Shown here one piece after another: positions 1 to 10,563 of a stretch of 64,000 bases of DNA. This DNA comes from Diphasiastrum complanatum (taxonomy: Eukaryota; Streptophyta; Lycopodiopsida; Lycopodiales; Lycopodiaceae). Each line of letters opens with the position of its first letter. The stretch's first letter is position 1. A program made the translations under genes and the position numbers. The DNA lies in assembly GCA_029204225.1 (NCBI GenBank), contig CM055097.1:61348385-61412384 (forward strand), given 5' to 3'. The notes under the pieces were generated by a model. The model worked only from the letters and a program-made list of their open reading frames with translations, was not told the origin of the DNA and searched no databases.

Positions 1-339
1 ATCTCCTTCCGAAGCAAAGGTTAACTTGGGATTTATTTTGAGTTTGAAAATTGATTTTCATTTTTGATATTTATAAACCTTAGTAAAGAAATTGTTGAAA
101 GTAAATCAATATTTCCACACCGAAAGAGATTTGTAATTGATTTGTTTTTTTTGTGAGGATTGAAGCCCTTAATCTCTTGTTCATTCATAACAGTTTCATA
201 AATATGTGTTAAGTTTAATGTCCATATTGTCATGTCCATACATATAGAATACTCTTTTAGACCTAAAAACATCTTTTGGATTATGCCCATCAAAATTGCC
301 ATAAAAGCTCGCCAAAACTACCAAAAGCTCGCTAAAAAA
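1..339. other. AT-rich stretch, no gene seen
   Basis: No recognisable coding motif, RNA gene or repeat was found here. It immediately precedes a copia fragment and may be older decayed element sequence. Confidence 0.4.
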
Positions 340-770
340 TTGCACCCCAGCAAATCTAGGTGAAACTCAATACTCTCTAGGTATTCAAATCCAAAGAGAC
401 AGGAAGCAGAAGTTGATATACATTACTCAACATATACATACATTTATAATACGTCTATCAGATATAATCTAGTGAATTGCAAGTTAGCTCACTCGGCAAT
501 GGAGCCAAGACTCAAATTGTGGAAGAACCAGTCCTCAGAAAATAGAGGAGAAGGAGCAAATGTGTGTGAGTACCCTTATCATTCGACGGTAGGTTCTCTT
601 ATGTATGCAATGATCTATACCAGACTAGACATAGCTTTTGTTGTTAATTCCTTAAGTCAATTTATGGCTAATACTGGTATTACACATTGAAAAGCTCTCA
701 TCAGAGTCTTGAGATATATTCGAGCTACGATGGACCTATGCATTTGTTATAGAGCAGTTGATAACAAAGA
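340..770 (+). pseudogene. Ty1/copia reverse transcriptase fragment (family 1)
   Basis: The translation follows the C-terminal part of a copia reverse transcriptase up to the start of RNase H. Visible motifs are LGIQIQRD and YITQ near 390-430, NCKLAHSAMEP at 475, GSLMYAM near 595 and LSQFMA near 652. The frame is broken by a TGA at 688-690 where related copies have Trp, then continues as KALIRVLRYIRATMD to about 760. The integrase, most of RT and RNase H are missing. The same wording recurs on the minus strand at 4212-4727, so the two belong to one family. It is a dead remnant with no LTR attached that I can see. Confidence 0.8.
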
Positions 771-959
771 TGATGAAAGGATGTTGCTTGTATATTACAC
801 TAAATGCTTGTCAGGAGCATGAGCAACAAATAGATTATAGATCTTCCGCTCTTTACGTCCTTGCGTTAAATGAGAGCCGTAGGCGTATTTATACACATTG
901 TTCTTGTAGTTACAAGAATCGTTTAACTAATTACATTATTAGTTTACATTGATTTGTGT

Positions 960-1805
960 ACTTGGTCGTGAAACAATATACAACAACATCTATATACATC
1001 GTACATCAATCATGTTTAAGCTTCGCTTCGGGAGAGTGAAGAGGAGTCGCAAAGTTGCGTCGTCGTTAAAGTCATAGATAGACTGCAATCATTGACTTGG
1101 TGGTTCTCGGCAGTCGCAACGTTGATCCCAAGTTGTAGCTTGCGGTTTCCTTCAGTTGTTGGTCTTCGTTTGAGTGACTGCAAGGTTGACTCCTGCGATG
1201 CCCCGGTGGTTCCTTGTGGTGCCTTGGCGGTAGATGAGAACGTTTTCGGTCTTTGTTGAGTGGCTATAGGATTGACTCCTACGGTGCCCCGGCGGTAGCA
1301 GACGGTGACTTCGAAGGCTCCTTGCAGTAGCTTGTGGCTGCATTGCGGTTTGTTCCCTTCACACATAGACCGCAACTTTTGCCTTGGCGGTGGTCTGGAA
1401 ATTCATTGTTAGACTGCATTTCGACCGTAGACTCGTTCATTTAATGTTGAAGACATTAAATATGGCAAGGTCCTTGATGTACTTCGATTCTCTGACATTC
1501 GAATGTTGGAAAAGTCAAGAATGGTTACCCTTTGGACTACATGTAGAAACTCGTGTATTTTACCAAGTAGAACTATGCACACAAAAATAGAGTAGTTATG
1601 CATGTCTGCAGTCAATGTTAAGAAACACAACCAAATATGCAGGTAGCAAAATAAGAAACTATAATTCTTGCAGGTATTAGATGAGCAGACATAGAACCAA
1701 GATAATAGGCTGCATTTGACCCTAGATTAGTGATCAAAAAATGTGCAAAAGTGTTTTAAATGGATTATAACACCAAGGAGAAAACTGTGAGCTTAATTTC
1801 CAACG
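960..1805. other. Probable LTR or decayed repeat, no gene
   Basis: It lies just beyond the polypurine tract of the minus-strand copia remnant at 1806-2700, where that element's 3' LTR should be. Part of it is GC-richer (1016-1400) and contains an imperfect direct repeat around 'TTGACTCCT' followed by 'TGCCCCGG' at about 1186 and 1271. Open frames here are short and overlap on both strands, so none is called. Confidence 0.35.
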
Positions 1806-2700
1806 GTCCCCCTTAAGGTCACGGTTGGTGCTTTGACAGTCTTCGTCAGGTTCAACAAGTTGAAACACTTTTGATGCTTGATCTTAGGAAGAGCTTTAGT
1901 GAATATGTCTACAACCAATTCTGTTGTGCAGCATTATTGAAGAATCACTTGTCATGAGGAAACTTGTTTCCTAATAAAATGATATTGGATTTCAATATGC
2001 TTAGACCTGCCATGAAATATGGGATTCAAAGACAGTGAAATACAGCTAATATTGTCACACATAATGGTGGTAGCATTAAATTGAGTGTGACACAAATCAT
2101 GAAATAGTAGTCTAATCCATGTAGCTTCTTTTGAAGCTTGGCATGCTGCGACGTACTTTGCTTCGGTTGAAGAAAACGCAATTGATTTCTACTTTCTTGA
2201 GTTCCATGAGATTTGTCCTCCTGCTAGAAAGAAACGGATGCCGAAGGTGGATTTTCTAGTTGAGGCATTTCCTCCCCAATCTAAGTTGGAGTAGCCTTGA
2301 AGAACCATTGGATCGATAGCATTTCCATCATAGCATAAAACAAGATCTAGACTTACTTGAATATATCTCATAACTCTCTCTAATGCTTTCCAATGTAAGA
2401 TCCTAGGATTAGACATGTATTGACTCAGTGTGCTAACAGTGTATGCTAGATCCGGTCTGGTGCAAAGCATGACATACATCAAAGATCCTATAAGTGAATG
2501 ATAAGGGTACTTCGCTAAGTCGAGTACTCACTTTTGGTATCCACACAAGAAGATTTAGTCAATGTCACAGCTAGATCCATTGGAGTATCAATCAGTTTGC
2601 AATCAGACATATGAAACTTCTCTAGAATGGATTCTAGATATTTATGCTGCTAAGATAGATTTTCTTAAGCAATCTATTCATAGTGATGTGTAATCCTAAT
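1806..2700 (-). pseudogene. Ty1/copia RT C-terminus and RNase H, with polypurine tract
   Basis: Reading the minus strand, an open stretch at 2482-2189 has the copia motifs MYVMLCTRPDLAYTVS, HWKALERVMRYI, GYSNLDWGG (the RNase H start) and ISWNSRK. Frame-shifted RNase H sequence continues to about 1880, with CDN and SKHIEIQYHFIR. The minus strand ends in an AAGGGGGA polypurine tract at about 1809-1818, the usual boundary with a 3' LTR. Everything upstream of the RT thumb is lost or decayed. The sequence is clearly a different family from the 340-770 fragment. Confidence 0.8.
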
Positions 2701-3875
2701 AATGAATGAACAGTGCCTAGATCAGTCTGTTGGAGAAAGAGGGTGTGTGAGTGTGAGAAACAAAAATAGCTTGAAAAGAAAACGAACTCGAACAGAAAGT
2801 GTTCATGCGCAACGGAATGAGCTATATTAATCTTTCCCTAAGCATGACTACGCCTATCAGAAACGAACACAACATTAGCGATAGAAATCATGGTCGATCT
2901 GATTACGTAGCCAAACATTAACGAGACATCAGAAGAATAATTTGTTGCGAACAACTAGACAAATGATTCGCAAAGAACTAGACTGAGCTCGACTGATAAT
3001 CAGTCGCGCAAGGCAAGACTAAATATTAGTCGTCAACAACTAGAATAATAATAATTCGCTAAGAACAGATTACCAAATTGAGCAACAAGAGAGTCAGATA
3101 GAATGAAGAAAAGCATAGCAATATCGACACAAATCTGAATGCTTAAAAAAACAGAGCTGTTATCAGATTAAGTATAGCAAAATATAGATATCAATAATGT
3201 TGTGGAGCACAAGACAATAGCGGACAAAACCGTGTGCTCTACAAAGCTAATTCAATCTGTAAAAGAAATAACCTATTACTAACAATACAAAAAGAATCAA
3301 TACGCAAGGCATCTACTTCGTCTATCTCTGATAAGCTTCTGATGCTATTATTTTACACACGCACTGAATACGCAAGTGGTATTCAATATATATATATACA
3401 ATTTTACAGGTGTGCAGATGAAGAAAGTACAAAGTGGATGTGCTGTTTGTAGGAGATCGTGGGTGGCTATTGTCGTTGTCAAATCTATTAGCGCAGTTGC
3501 ATGGGATGAGCGTGAAAAGGCCGCGACGTCAGCCTTTGCTATAATGAACGTTGGTGAAGATGCAAAAAATGTGACACTCTAACAAAATGCCTTAGGATTT
3601 GATTTACAAGGGTGCCTTTGCTTTTCCTAGGGCGCCTTCAGCATTTTGTAAGGTAGTGTCGCCTTTTTCGCGTGTCACAAATCACGTGTAAAAACACAGT
3701 GTCGCATTTTTTGCCTGTGAAAATTTACTTGTATTTATGCAAACAATCGCGTTTTATTCGTCTGTCTTATTTTACAAATAAATATGTAGACTGTGCGACA
3801 ACATGAGTAAAAATGCAGCATGAATGGAGGCAGATTAAAATAGGATGTAGGAGAGTAGAGGAGATAAATCCAATA
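2701..3875. other. No gene recognised; probable LTR sequence at its right end
   Basis: AT-rich, with only short open frames that match nothing I know. It abuts the polypurine tract of the minus-strand element at 3876, so its right part is expected to be that element's 3' LTR. I could not find the partner LTR or the LTR's other end. Confidence 0.35.
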
Positions 3876-6340
3876 CCCCCCCCTTAATCTGGATCCATCA
3901 ATGCCTTGACCTTCAGACTAAGCAATGCACAAAATTTGTTGTGTGCATTAACACTTAATGCCTTCATGAATATACGTTCTGCAGTACGTTAAGCTAACCT
4001 CCTTGTTGAGAACCTTGCCCCTGATGTAGTGATATCTGATTTCAATGTGCTTACTCCTAGAGTGAAATCTAGGGTTGGCCAATAAGGCAATAGCACTCTG
4101 ATTATCACAGAATAAAGTTGTAGGGCTGTACTGATACAAATTAACGTCTGATAATAAATTTCTCAATCAAAACGCTTCCTTAATAGATTGGGAAGCAGCA
4201 ATGTATTCTGCTTATGCAGAAGAAAGTATGATAGAGGTTTGCTTACGACTGTTCCATGAGATAGGACCGTTGTTGAAGAAGAATGTAAATCTAGATGTGG
4301 AGTTACGATTGTCTACATCTCCTCCCCAGCTTGCATCAGAATATCCACTAAACTGATGAAGATTGTTGTTGCTGACATCTCCATAGCAGATGCACTGGTC
4401 CATGGTAGCTCGAATATACCTCATGACTCTTATGAGAGCGTTCCAATGGGTAATGCCAGGATTAGCCATATATTGGCTGAGTGAGCTTACTATAAAAGAG
4501 ATATCTAGTCTTGTACAGACCATTGCATACATGAGAGATCCAAGTATCGATCGATAAGGATACTCTCTCATCTGCTCCTCTTCCTGCTTGGTCTGGGGAC
4601 ATTGGTCCTTTGACAAATGCAGGCCTGGATCCATCGGTGAGTGAGCTAATTTACAATTCATTAGATTGTATACGTTAAGAACATTGTGAAGATACCTTTG
4701 TTGAGTGATGTAAATAAGTCGTCTCACTCTGTCTATGTGGATCTAAATGCCCAAACAAAAGTGAGCTTCGCCCATATCAGTCATGTTGAACTCTGAAAAC
4801 AACATCTACTTAGAATCCTTAACCAGTTTGGTATTGTTGTTGAAGAACAACGTATCATCCACGTATAAGGTGATAATAATGGAGGATTGCTGCATTGACT
4901 TGGCATAGACGTTGCAATCAACAATGCTTGGTTTAAATCCTAATTTCGATGAGAAATGTGTTGATCCTCTAAAACCAAGCTCTGGAAGACTGTTTCAAGC
5001 CGTAAAGTGCTTTGTGGAGTTTACAGACATGATTCTTCATATCTTCTAGAACGTATCATTCGGGCTGGATCATGTAGATGTCTTCTTGTATAACTCCATT
5101 CAGATAGGCTGTTTGTACATCAAATTGATGTACTTCGAAGTCGACGGCTGCAACATAAGCCAAGAGTGATTGGATCGACAAATGTTTGACTACTGGACTA
5201 AAAGTCTCACTGTAGTCGACGTTGGGGGTCTGAGTGAATCCTCGTGCTACTAGTCTTGCCTTCTTTCAATCAATTGTCCATTGGCATTGTATTTGATCTT
5301 GAAGATCCATTTGCAATCAATGATATTGTAGCCAATAGGAGCTTCAACTAGGGACCATGTCTAGTTCTTGATCAGAGAGGAATACTCTCTGTCCATAGCT
5401 TCTCTCCAGAGATCAGAGTCTGGTTGGTTGAGTGCCTCTTCGATTGTCGTCAATTCTTGTATCAAGAGACATGCAAACTCGTGAGTATACCTTGTGGGCT
5501 GTGTGTGCACTCAGCTTGATCTTTTGGGAGGATTTAACTGATGAACCACTCCTGGGACTTGTTGTTGGATAGCAGCATTGTCTTCGTCTGATTCGCTATC
5601 AAAAACTGTGTCGACAATAGACACGTCTGAGCTAGAAGCTCGGACAGTCATGTCAATGGCAGGTGATAAAGGTTCTCCTGGAGCAATATCCTTGCCTTTG
5701 ATGTCAACGAACTGATGCTTGATAAAGACTGTATCCCGGCTATACAAGTTTTGCTAGGTATCAGGATCATACAGCTTGTATGTATTAACAGATGAAGTAT
5801 ATCCAATCACGATGGTCTTGAGACCTTGGAAGTCCAATTTCTTCCTCGTGTCTTTTGGGATCTGCACGTAGGCAATGCATCCAAACACTCTTAGGTTCTT
5901 CACGGAAAGCTTAGAGCCTGTCCACACCTCATGGGGTGTCTTCCCTGCAAGAGCCTTCGTCAAACATCTGTTCTGGACGTAAGCTGCAGTGGAGACAACT
6001 TCGGCCCAGAATCTCTTGGGCAACGATGCATGCACTAGCATACATTTGGCTGATTCAACCAAGGTACGGTTCTTCCTCTCTACTAGGCCATTGGACTGAG
6101 GACTGTAAGGAGTGATGAATTGTTGCTCAATGCCTTGGCTTTGGCAATACTCCTTAAACTCGATAGAGAGATATTCTGCACCATTGTCTGACCTTAAAGC
6201 CTTGATCGTCCGTCCAGTCTCCTTTGTTGCACGCTCCTTAAAGATTCTGAAGTAATTGAAGGCTTCTAATTTATTCTTTATAAAGTACACCATAGAATTC
6301 ATCAATAAAAGTTATAAAATACTTCGCATCCTTCAGCGAA
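3876..6340 (-). mobile_element. Decayed Ty1/copia element, family 1 (INT-RT-RNase H)
   Basis: On the minus strand the order is integrase core (6305-5754), linker (5747-5511), reverse transcriptase (about 5470-4400) and RNase H (about 4340-3948), ending in a G-rich polypurine tract at 3876-3885. Integrase motifs include LRSDNGAEYL, TPYSPQSNGLVERKNRT and HEVWTG. RNase H motifs include GYSDASWGG, CDNQSAIAL and SRSKHIEIRYHYI. Many stops and frameshifts break RT between 5400 and 4730, and gag and protease are absent. It is a copia order (integrase before RT), and matches the fragments at 340-770 and 15370-16337. It cannot be active. Confidence 0.85.
5754..6340 (-). pseudogene. copia integrase core fragment
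   Basis: A 183-codon open stretch on the minus strand carries the second catalytic Asp in LRSDNGAEY and the Glu region in SPQSNGLVERKNRTL, followed by FWAEVVSTAAYVQNRC, HEVWTG, LRVFGCIAYV and a conserved C-terminal IGYTSSVNTYKLYDP. The zinc finger (HHCC) and first Asp are not in frame. It would have inserted element cDNA into the host chromosome. It is the least damaged part of the family-1 element. Confidence 0.85.
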
Positions 6341-6546
6341 GGATTTTTCATCGGGCCACAAATGTCTGAATGTACTCATTGACAGGAGCACGAGGTGCTT
6401 TCCTTTTCCTAGATTCATCAACATCTGATCCTTCATCTGATGGCATTAGACATAGCTAATTTTAGGCTTGTATATTCGTCATTTGATTTAAGCTCGCGCC
6501 TGATCCATCTTGGCAGTCTGATTAAAAACAGATGATGAGCATCTAT

Positions 6547-7154
6547 TCAGGGTTGTTTTTGTACTTGACTTTTTAAGCGCTTAAAACGCTCAATATAGTC
6601 TCGTACACGTTCGTCTTTTGTCATCTTAATACTAGTCAATTTGACAAAAGGACTCTCTATCAAATGAAAGGGCTGAAAACATTTGATAAAGGACTCCTTT
6701 AGATTAGACCAATCAGTCTTATCATCACGATCGAGGTTAAAAAACCAGTCACGTGCTTTATCAATCATGGTCATAGAAAATAGTTGGACCTTAGCGTCGT
6801 TGGATGTTTTGCCATAAACATCGCATGCATTTTCAAAGATTTGCAAAATTTGTTGAGGGTCCGAACTACCGTCAGATCCAACTTGGGTGTTCTCTTCTCA
6901 AAATGAGCTCCGTGTGTGGCAAAAGTGCCATTCAGGTTTGTTCTAGCATGTGATGTTTCAACACCATGAAAATGGGCTCGTGCCCATGAAGACTCGGCTT
7001 TATCAGATTCTCATCCCTCGAATGGATTTGTGGATGGCTCGTGGATTTCTGACTGCATTCGGTAGAATCTATGATGTATGAGTTGTTTTGTTGTAGAAGA
7101 CATCATTTCATGTGGATCATCTTCTGGGATATCACGATCAGTATATTGGTCCAT
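6547..7154 (-). pseudogene. Ty3/gypsy gag remnant
   Basis: An ATG at 7154-7152 (minus) opens MDQYTDRDIPEDDPHEMM. After frame breaks the retrotrans_gag core is open at 6846-6547, with the pattern ARDWFFNL, W..LKE.F...F and VRDYIERFKRL. This is the capsid-type gag of plant Ty3/gypsy elements rather than the copia type. No protease or pol follows; the sequence stops near 6545 and family-1 copia starts about 200 bases on. The 5' leader or LTR would be at higher coordinates and is cut by the copia insertion at 7421. Confidence 0.7.
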
Positions 7155-7420
7155 TGTGTACTGTCATGTATTTTATTTTTGTATGGATTTTTGGTGTTTT
7201 TTAATTTTTTAGGATTTTTTGTTTTTGTTTTTTTTGGCTAGTAGGGGAAGTCAAGGGAGAGACTCAGTATCAAAAGGGCTTTCTATTGGTATAAATTGTG
7301 TTTTTGAGTTTTTTTCGGTGTTCGTCTTTTTTTTTTCTTGAGCTCTAAGGCTCGGTCGAGATCATGGTTCGAACGAAATGGAGATCATAGATCTCGGTCA
7401 GAAATTATGTGTGGGAGTGG
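7155..7420. other. T-rich leader or LTR piece of the gypsy remnant, left flank of copia insertion
   Basis: It lies upstream of the gypsy gag start and ends where the copia LTR begins. The text 'GGCTCGGTCGAGATCATGG' near 7350 resembles the 'CGGTCGAGATGG' units on the other side of the insertion at 13801-13896, so the two sides are probably one interrupted gypsy LTR or leader. Confidence 0.4.
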
Positions 7421-8282
7421 TGATAAATTTTACAGTTTTTAGGACAATAATGATTGTACTTTACAATCATAGAGAGTTATTGGTTGCTTAATCAATGAAT
7501 CTATCAAGTTCTACACATTAGATCTTGATCTAGATTCACTACACTTGGATTTAAGCAAGAGCAATGGATCAACACATCATTTTTTAGTGAGAGCGGCTTC
7601 ACACGTGTGGAGTACTGTCCACTGTACGGCCTGCACCTGAAACAACAAGTACAATGATACTAGATAGCAATCATGCATAAAAATCACAAGACAAATGACT
7701 AGAAATCTCACAAAAGTGTAGAGTGCAAAAGTCTCATCAATTTTCTTAGCAAAATGATGATCCTTTTATGGATCAAGTACATCCATGAGTCTGGTACAGT
7801 CCAGCAGGCCTTCACACGTGTGAAGAGTGCCACATCACTCATATCTATCCATTTGATCCATCCTTGATCCTTATCCAATAGTTGACCTTCTAGAATATGA
7901 CTAAAATCCAAAAAGCTAGTCTCCTAGAATATAGGAATATTCCCTACAAAATAGGATCTAAGGAAAATGGTCAACTCTTATCTTCTAGTACTCTATACAC
8001 ACATGTGAACATCCACTTGCCATGTGGGAGCATTTACTCATGCACATGCAAGGAAAAGCTAATTTGTAGGTGACTAGTCAACTTGACTAAAAACTAGTCA
8101 TTTCATGTTCACACTAACTAGAATGATACAAAATCAATTTAGATATATACAAACATGAAAAGTACATCCTTTCACACATGGGAACATGCTCCACACGTGT
8201 GAAATTATATCATCAACATATTCTAATGTTTGATCAATATTTACATGAACCAATGTCAAGTGAGAAGTGACAATTTTCAACA
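7421..8282 (-). repeat. 3' LTR of the 7.4-13.7 kb copia element
   Basis: On the minus strand it starts TGTTGAAAATTG and ends TTTATCA. It matches 12872-13733 almost base for base; visible differences include CGTGTGAAGAG versus CGTGTGAATAG and CTTGCCATG versus CTTGCTATG. It contains three CACACGTG palindromes (core CACGTG at 7602, 7815 and 8194). The LTR is normally the element's promoter and poly(A) region. Confidence 0.93.
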
Positions 8283-8295
8283 CTCCTCCTCACTT

Positions 8296-10548
8296 CTAAC
8301 TTGGCAAATCTAGTGTACATCTATCTACAATTCCAAGAGCATATCTTAACTTAAAAAATGGATCTTTGGACAATGGTTTGGTTAAGATATCAGCTATGCA
8401 TTCGGATGATGGTACATGATGTAGTTGCACTTCCTTGGATTGTACCTTCTCCCTCACAAAGTGGTGAGCTATCTCAATATGCTTTGTTCTAGCATGGAAG
8501 ATAGGATTTGAAGCAATTTGTTGAGAAGCTTGATTGTCACAAAATATGTAAGGGATCTCCTCGGCCTCTAGCACATGTAGTTCCATCAAGAGTCTTCTTA
8601 GCCATAAGAGCTCTTTGGTTGTTGAAGTCAATGCCTTGTACTCGGCTTCACAAGAAGATAGTGAGATTGTATCTTGCTTTTTGGAAAGCCAAGATATCAC
8701 TCCTCCACAAAGAAATGTTGCAAATGCACTAATGGACTTCCTATCCATCTTGTCACCTGCAAAATCTGAATCCGAGTAGGCTCTCAAGTGCAAGTTAGAT
8801 CCTTCATAAAGTATACCAAAAAATCTAGTACTAGAAACATATCTAAGTACTCTCTTGGCACTTTTCCAATGATGAATTAAAGGAGCTTGCATACTTTGAC
8901 TCAACTTGCTTACACAAAAACTTAAGTCAGGTCTAGTGATGGTTAAATAGATTAGAGAGCCTATAAGCTTCCTAAAGAGAGTGATGTCCTCAAAGGATGC
9001 TTCATCACCTTCATTAGTTGCTTTCACAACATGCTCTATAGGGGTGTCAATCCCCTTACAATCTTTCATACCAAATCTTTCAAGAATGGAAGTAGCATAC
9101 TTAGATTGACTTATGAAAGTACAATTGCTACTTCTAGACACTTCTATCCCAAGTATAAACTTTAGGAAGCCTAGATCTACCATCTTGAACTCACTAGATA
9201 AGTCAACTTTTACTTTGCCTATGCCATCATCATCATTTCCTGTCATAATGATGTCATCAACATAAAGAACCAAAATGATGATATTTCCTTCATTACATTT
9301 GAAATATAAAGAAGGTTCATAAGCACTTAGTACAAAGCCAAGGGAATAGAGAAAATCATGCAACCTAGAGTACCAAGCTCTAGGTGCTTGCTTCAAGCCA
9401 TATAGGCTCTTCCTTAAGTAGCACACCTTTTGCTCCTCACCAATCTTGATGAAGCCCTCGGGTTGCATCATGTAGATTTCCTCTTCTAAGAAGCCATTCA
9501 AGAAGGCATTTGTCACATCCATTTGGTAGAGATCCCATTTGAACAAAGTAGCAATGCAAATGATTAATCTAATAGTTACAAGCTTAGCTACAGGTGCAAA
9601 TGTTTCTTCATAATCCAATCCTTTTATTTGAAGAAATCCCTTAGCAACAAGCCTAGCTTTGTATTTACTAATAGATCCATCTTGATTGTACTTAATTCTA
9701 TAAATCCACTTACATGCAAGTGGTTTCTTTCCTCTTGGAAGATTTACAAGATTCCAAGTATGATTTTCTTCTAATGCATCATACTCTACTTGCATTGCAT
9801 CTCTCCAAACTTTAGATTTACATGCTTCTTCAAAAGATGATGGTTCTTCAATCAATGTAGCTAAAAAAGAGTAAGAGGTAGAAGATGTAGAGCCTTCCTT
9901 TTGCTTTCCCTTGTCCACATAGGTAAGCCTTGAGGGCTCGGCCTTGCTCCTTGATGATCTTCTTGGCCCCTTTTGACTTGGATCCAAATCTCCATCCTCG
10001 GGTTTGTCATGATCCTCCTCGGGTTTGTCAAGATCCTCCTCGGATTTGTCAAGATCTTCAATGCACAATGGGTTAGATCCATTTGACAAGCTCTTAGCAA
10101 ATTGTGACTCATCAAAAAGTACATCCTTGCTTACCTTTACTTTCTTGGATGTAGGATCATATATCCTATATCCCTTGCTATTTTCTCCATAGCCAACAAA
10201 GATTCCTTTGAAGGAGGTAGCATCTTCTTTCCTTCTAGTCTCCAAAGGAATGTGTACATAACAAGTACATCCAAAGATCTTAAAATATTTTACATTGGGT
10301 TTCTTATCAAACAAGGCTTGATAAGGTGAGATCCCATCTATAGCACTACTAGGAAGTCTATTACACAAATAATTAGCACATGTTATGGCTTCTCCCCAAA
10401 ATGAGATGGGAAGTGATGCATCAAGCCTCAAGGACTTTGCACACTCACATAGACTCCTATTTTTCCTCTCGGCCACCCCATTTTGTTGAGGGGTGTAGGA
10501 ACAAGTGTATTGTAACTTAATACCATTGATCTCACAAAAGTCTTTCAT
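8296..10548 (-). CDS. copia pol, downstream part: integrase C-terminus, RT, RNase H
   Basis: A 750-codon open frame in phase with the upstream frame; the first Met is only the first after the TAG at 10566-10564, not a natural start. Integrase catalytic-Glu motif (QQNGVAERKNRS) is at about residue 22, and FWGEAI and YLCNRLP follow. RT has CKWIYRIKY, QMDVTNAFLNG (about residue 343) and the active-site LYVDDIIM (about 431). RNase H has YSDSDFAGD, SSCEAEYKAL, CDNQAS and ARTKHIEIAHHFVREKV, ending at LTKPLSKDPFF. All RT and RNase H catalytic signatures look intact. The product would copy element RNA into cDNA in cytoplasmic particles. Confidence 0.93.
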   Translation of the reverse strand: MKDFCEINGIKLQYTCSYTPQQNGVAERKNRSLCECAKSLRLDASLPISFWGEAITCANYLCNRLPSSAIDGISPYQALFDKKPNVKYFKIFGCTCYVHIPLETRRKEDATSFKGIFVGYGENSKGYRIYDPTSKKVKVSKDVLFDESQFAKSLSNGSNPLCIEDLDKSEEDLDKPEEDHDKPEDGDLDPSQKGPRRSSRSKAEPSRLTYVDKGKQKEGSTSSTSYSFLATLIEEPSSFEEACKSKVWRDAMQVEYDALEENHTWNLVNLPRGKKPLACKWIYRIKYNQDGSISKYKARLVAKGFLQIKGLDYEETFAPVAKLVTIRLIICIATLFKWDLYQMDVTNAFLNGFLEEEIYMMQPEGFIKIGEEQKVCYLRKSLYGLKQAPRAWYSRLHDFLYSLGFVLSAYEPSLYFKCNEGNIIILVLYVDDIIMTGNDDDGIGKVKVDLSSEFKMVDLGFLKFILGIEVSRSSNCTFISQSKYATSILERFGMKDCKGIDTPIEHVVKATNEGDEASFEDITLFRKLIGSLIYLTITRPDLSFCVSKLSQSMQAPLIHHWKSAKRVLRYVSSTRFFGILYEGSNLHLRAYSDSDFAGDKMDRKSISAFATFLCGGVISWLSKKQDTISLSSCEAEYKALTSTTKELLWLRRLLMELHVLEAEEIPYIFCDNQASQQIASNPIFHARTKHIEIAHHFVREKVQSKEVQLHHVPSSECIADILTKPLSKDPFFKLRYALGIVDRCTLDLPS

Positions 10549-10563
10549 TTTATTGGAGGTGTA

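Noticed and set aside
1016-1375. 119-codon minus-strand frame with Thr/Ser-rich content
   Set aside because: A second frame is open over the same bases, there is an internal direct repeat, and the position fits an LTR. No protein motif seen.
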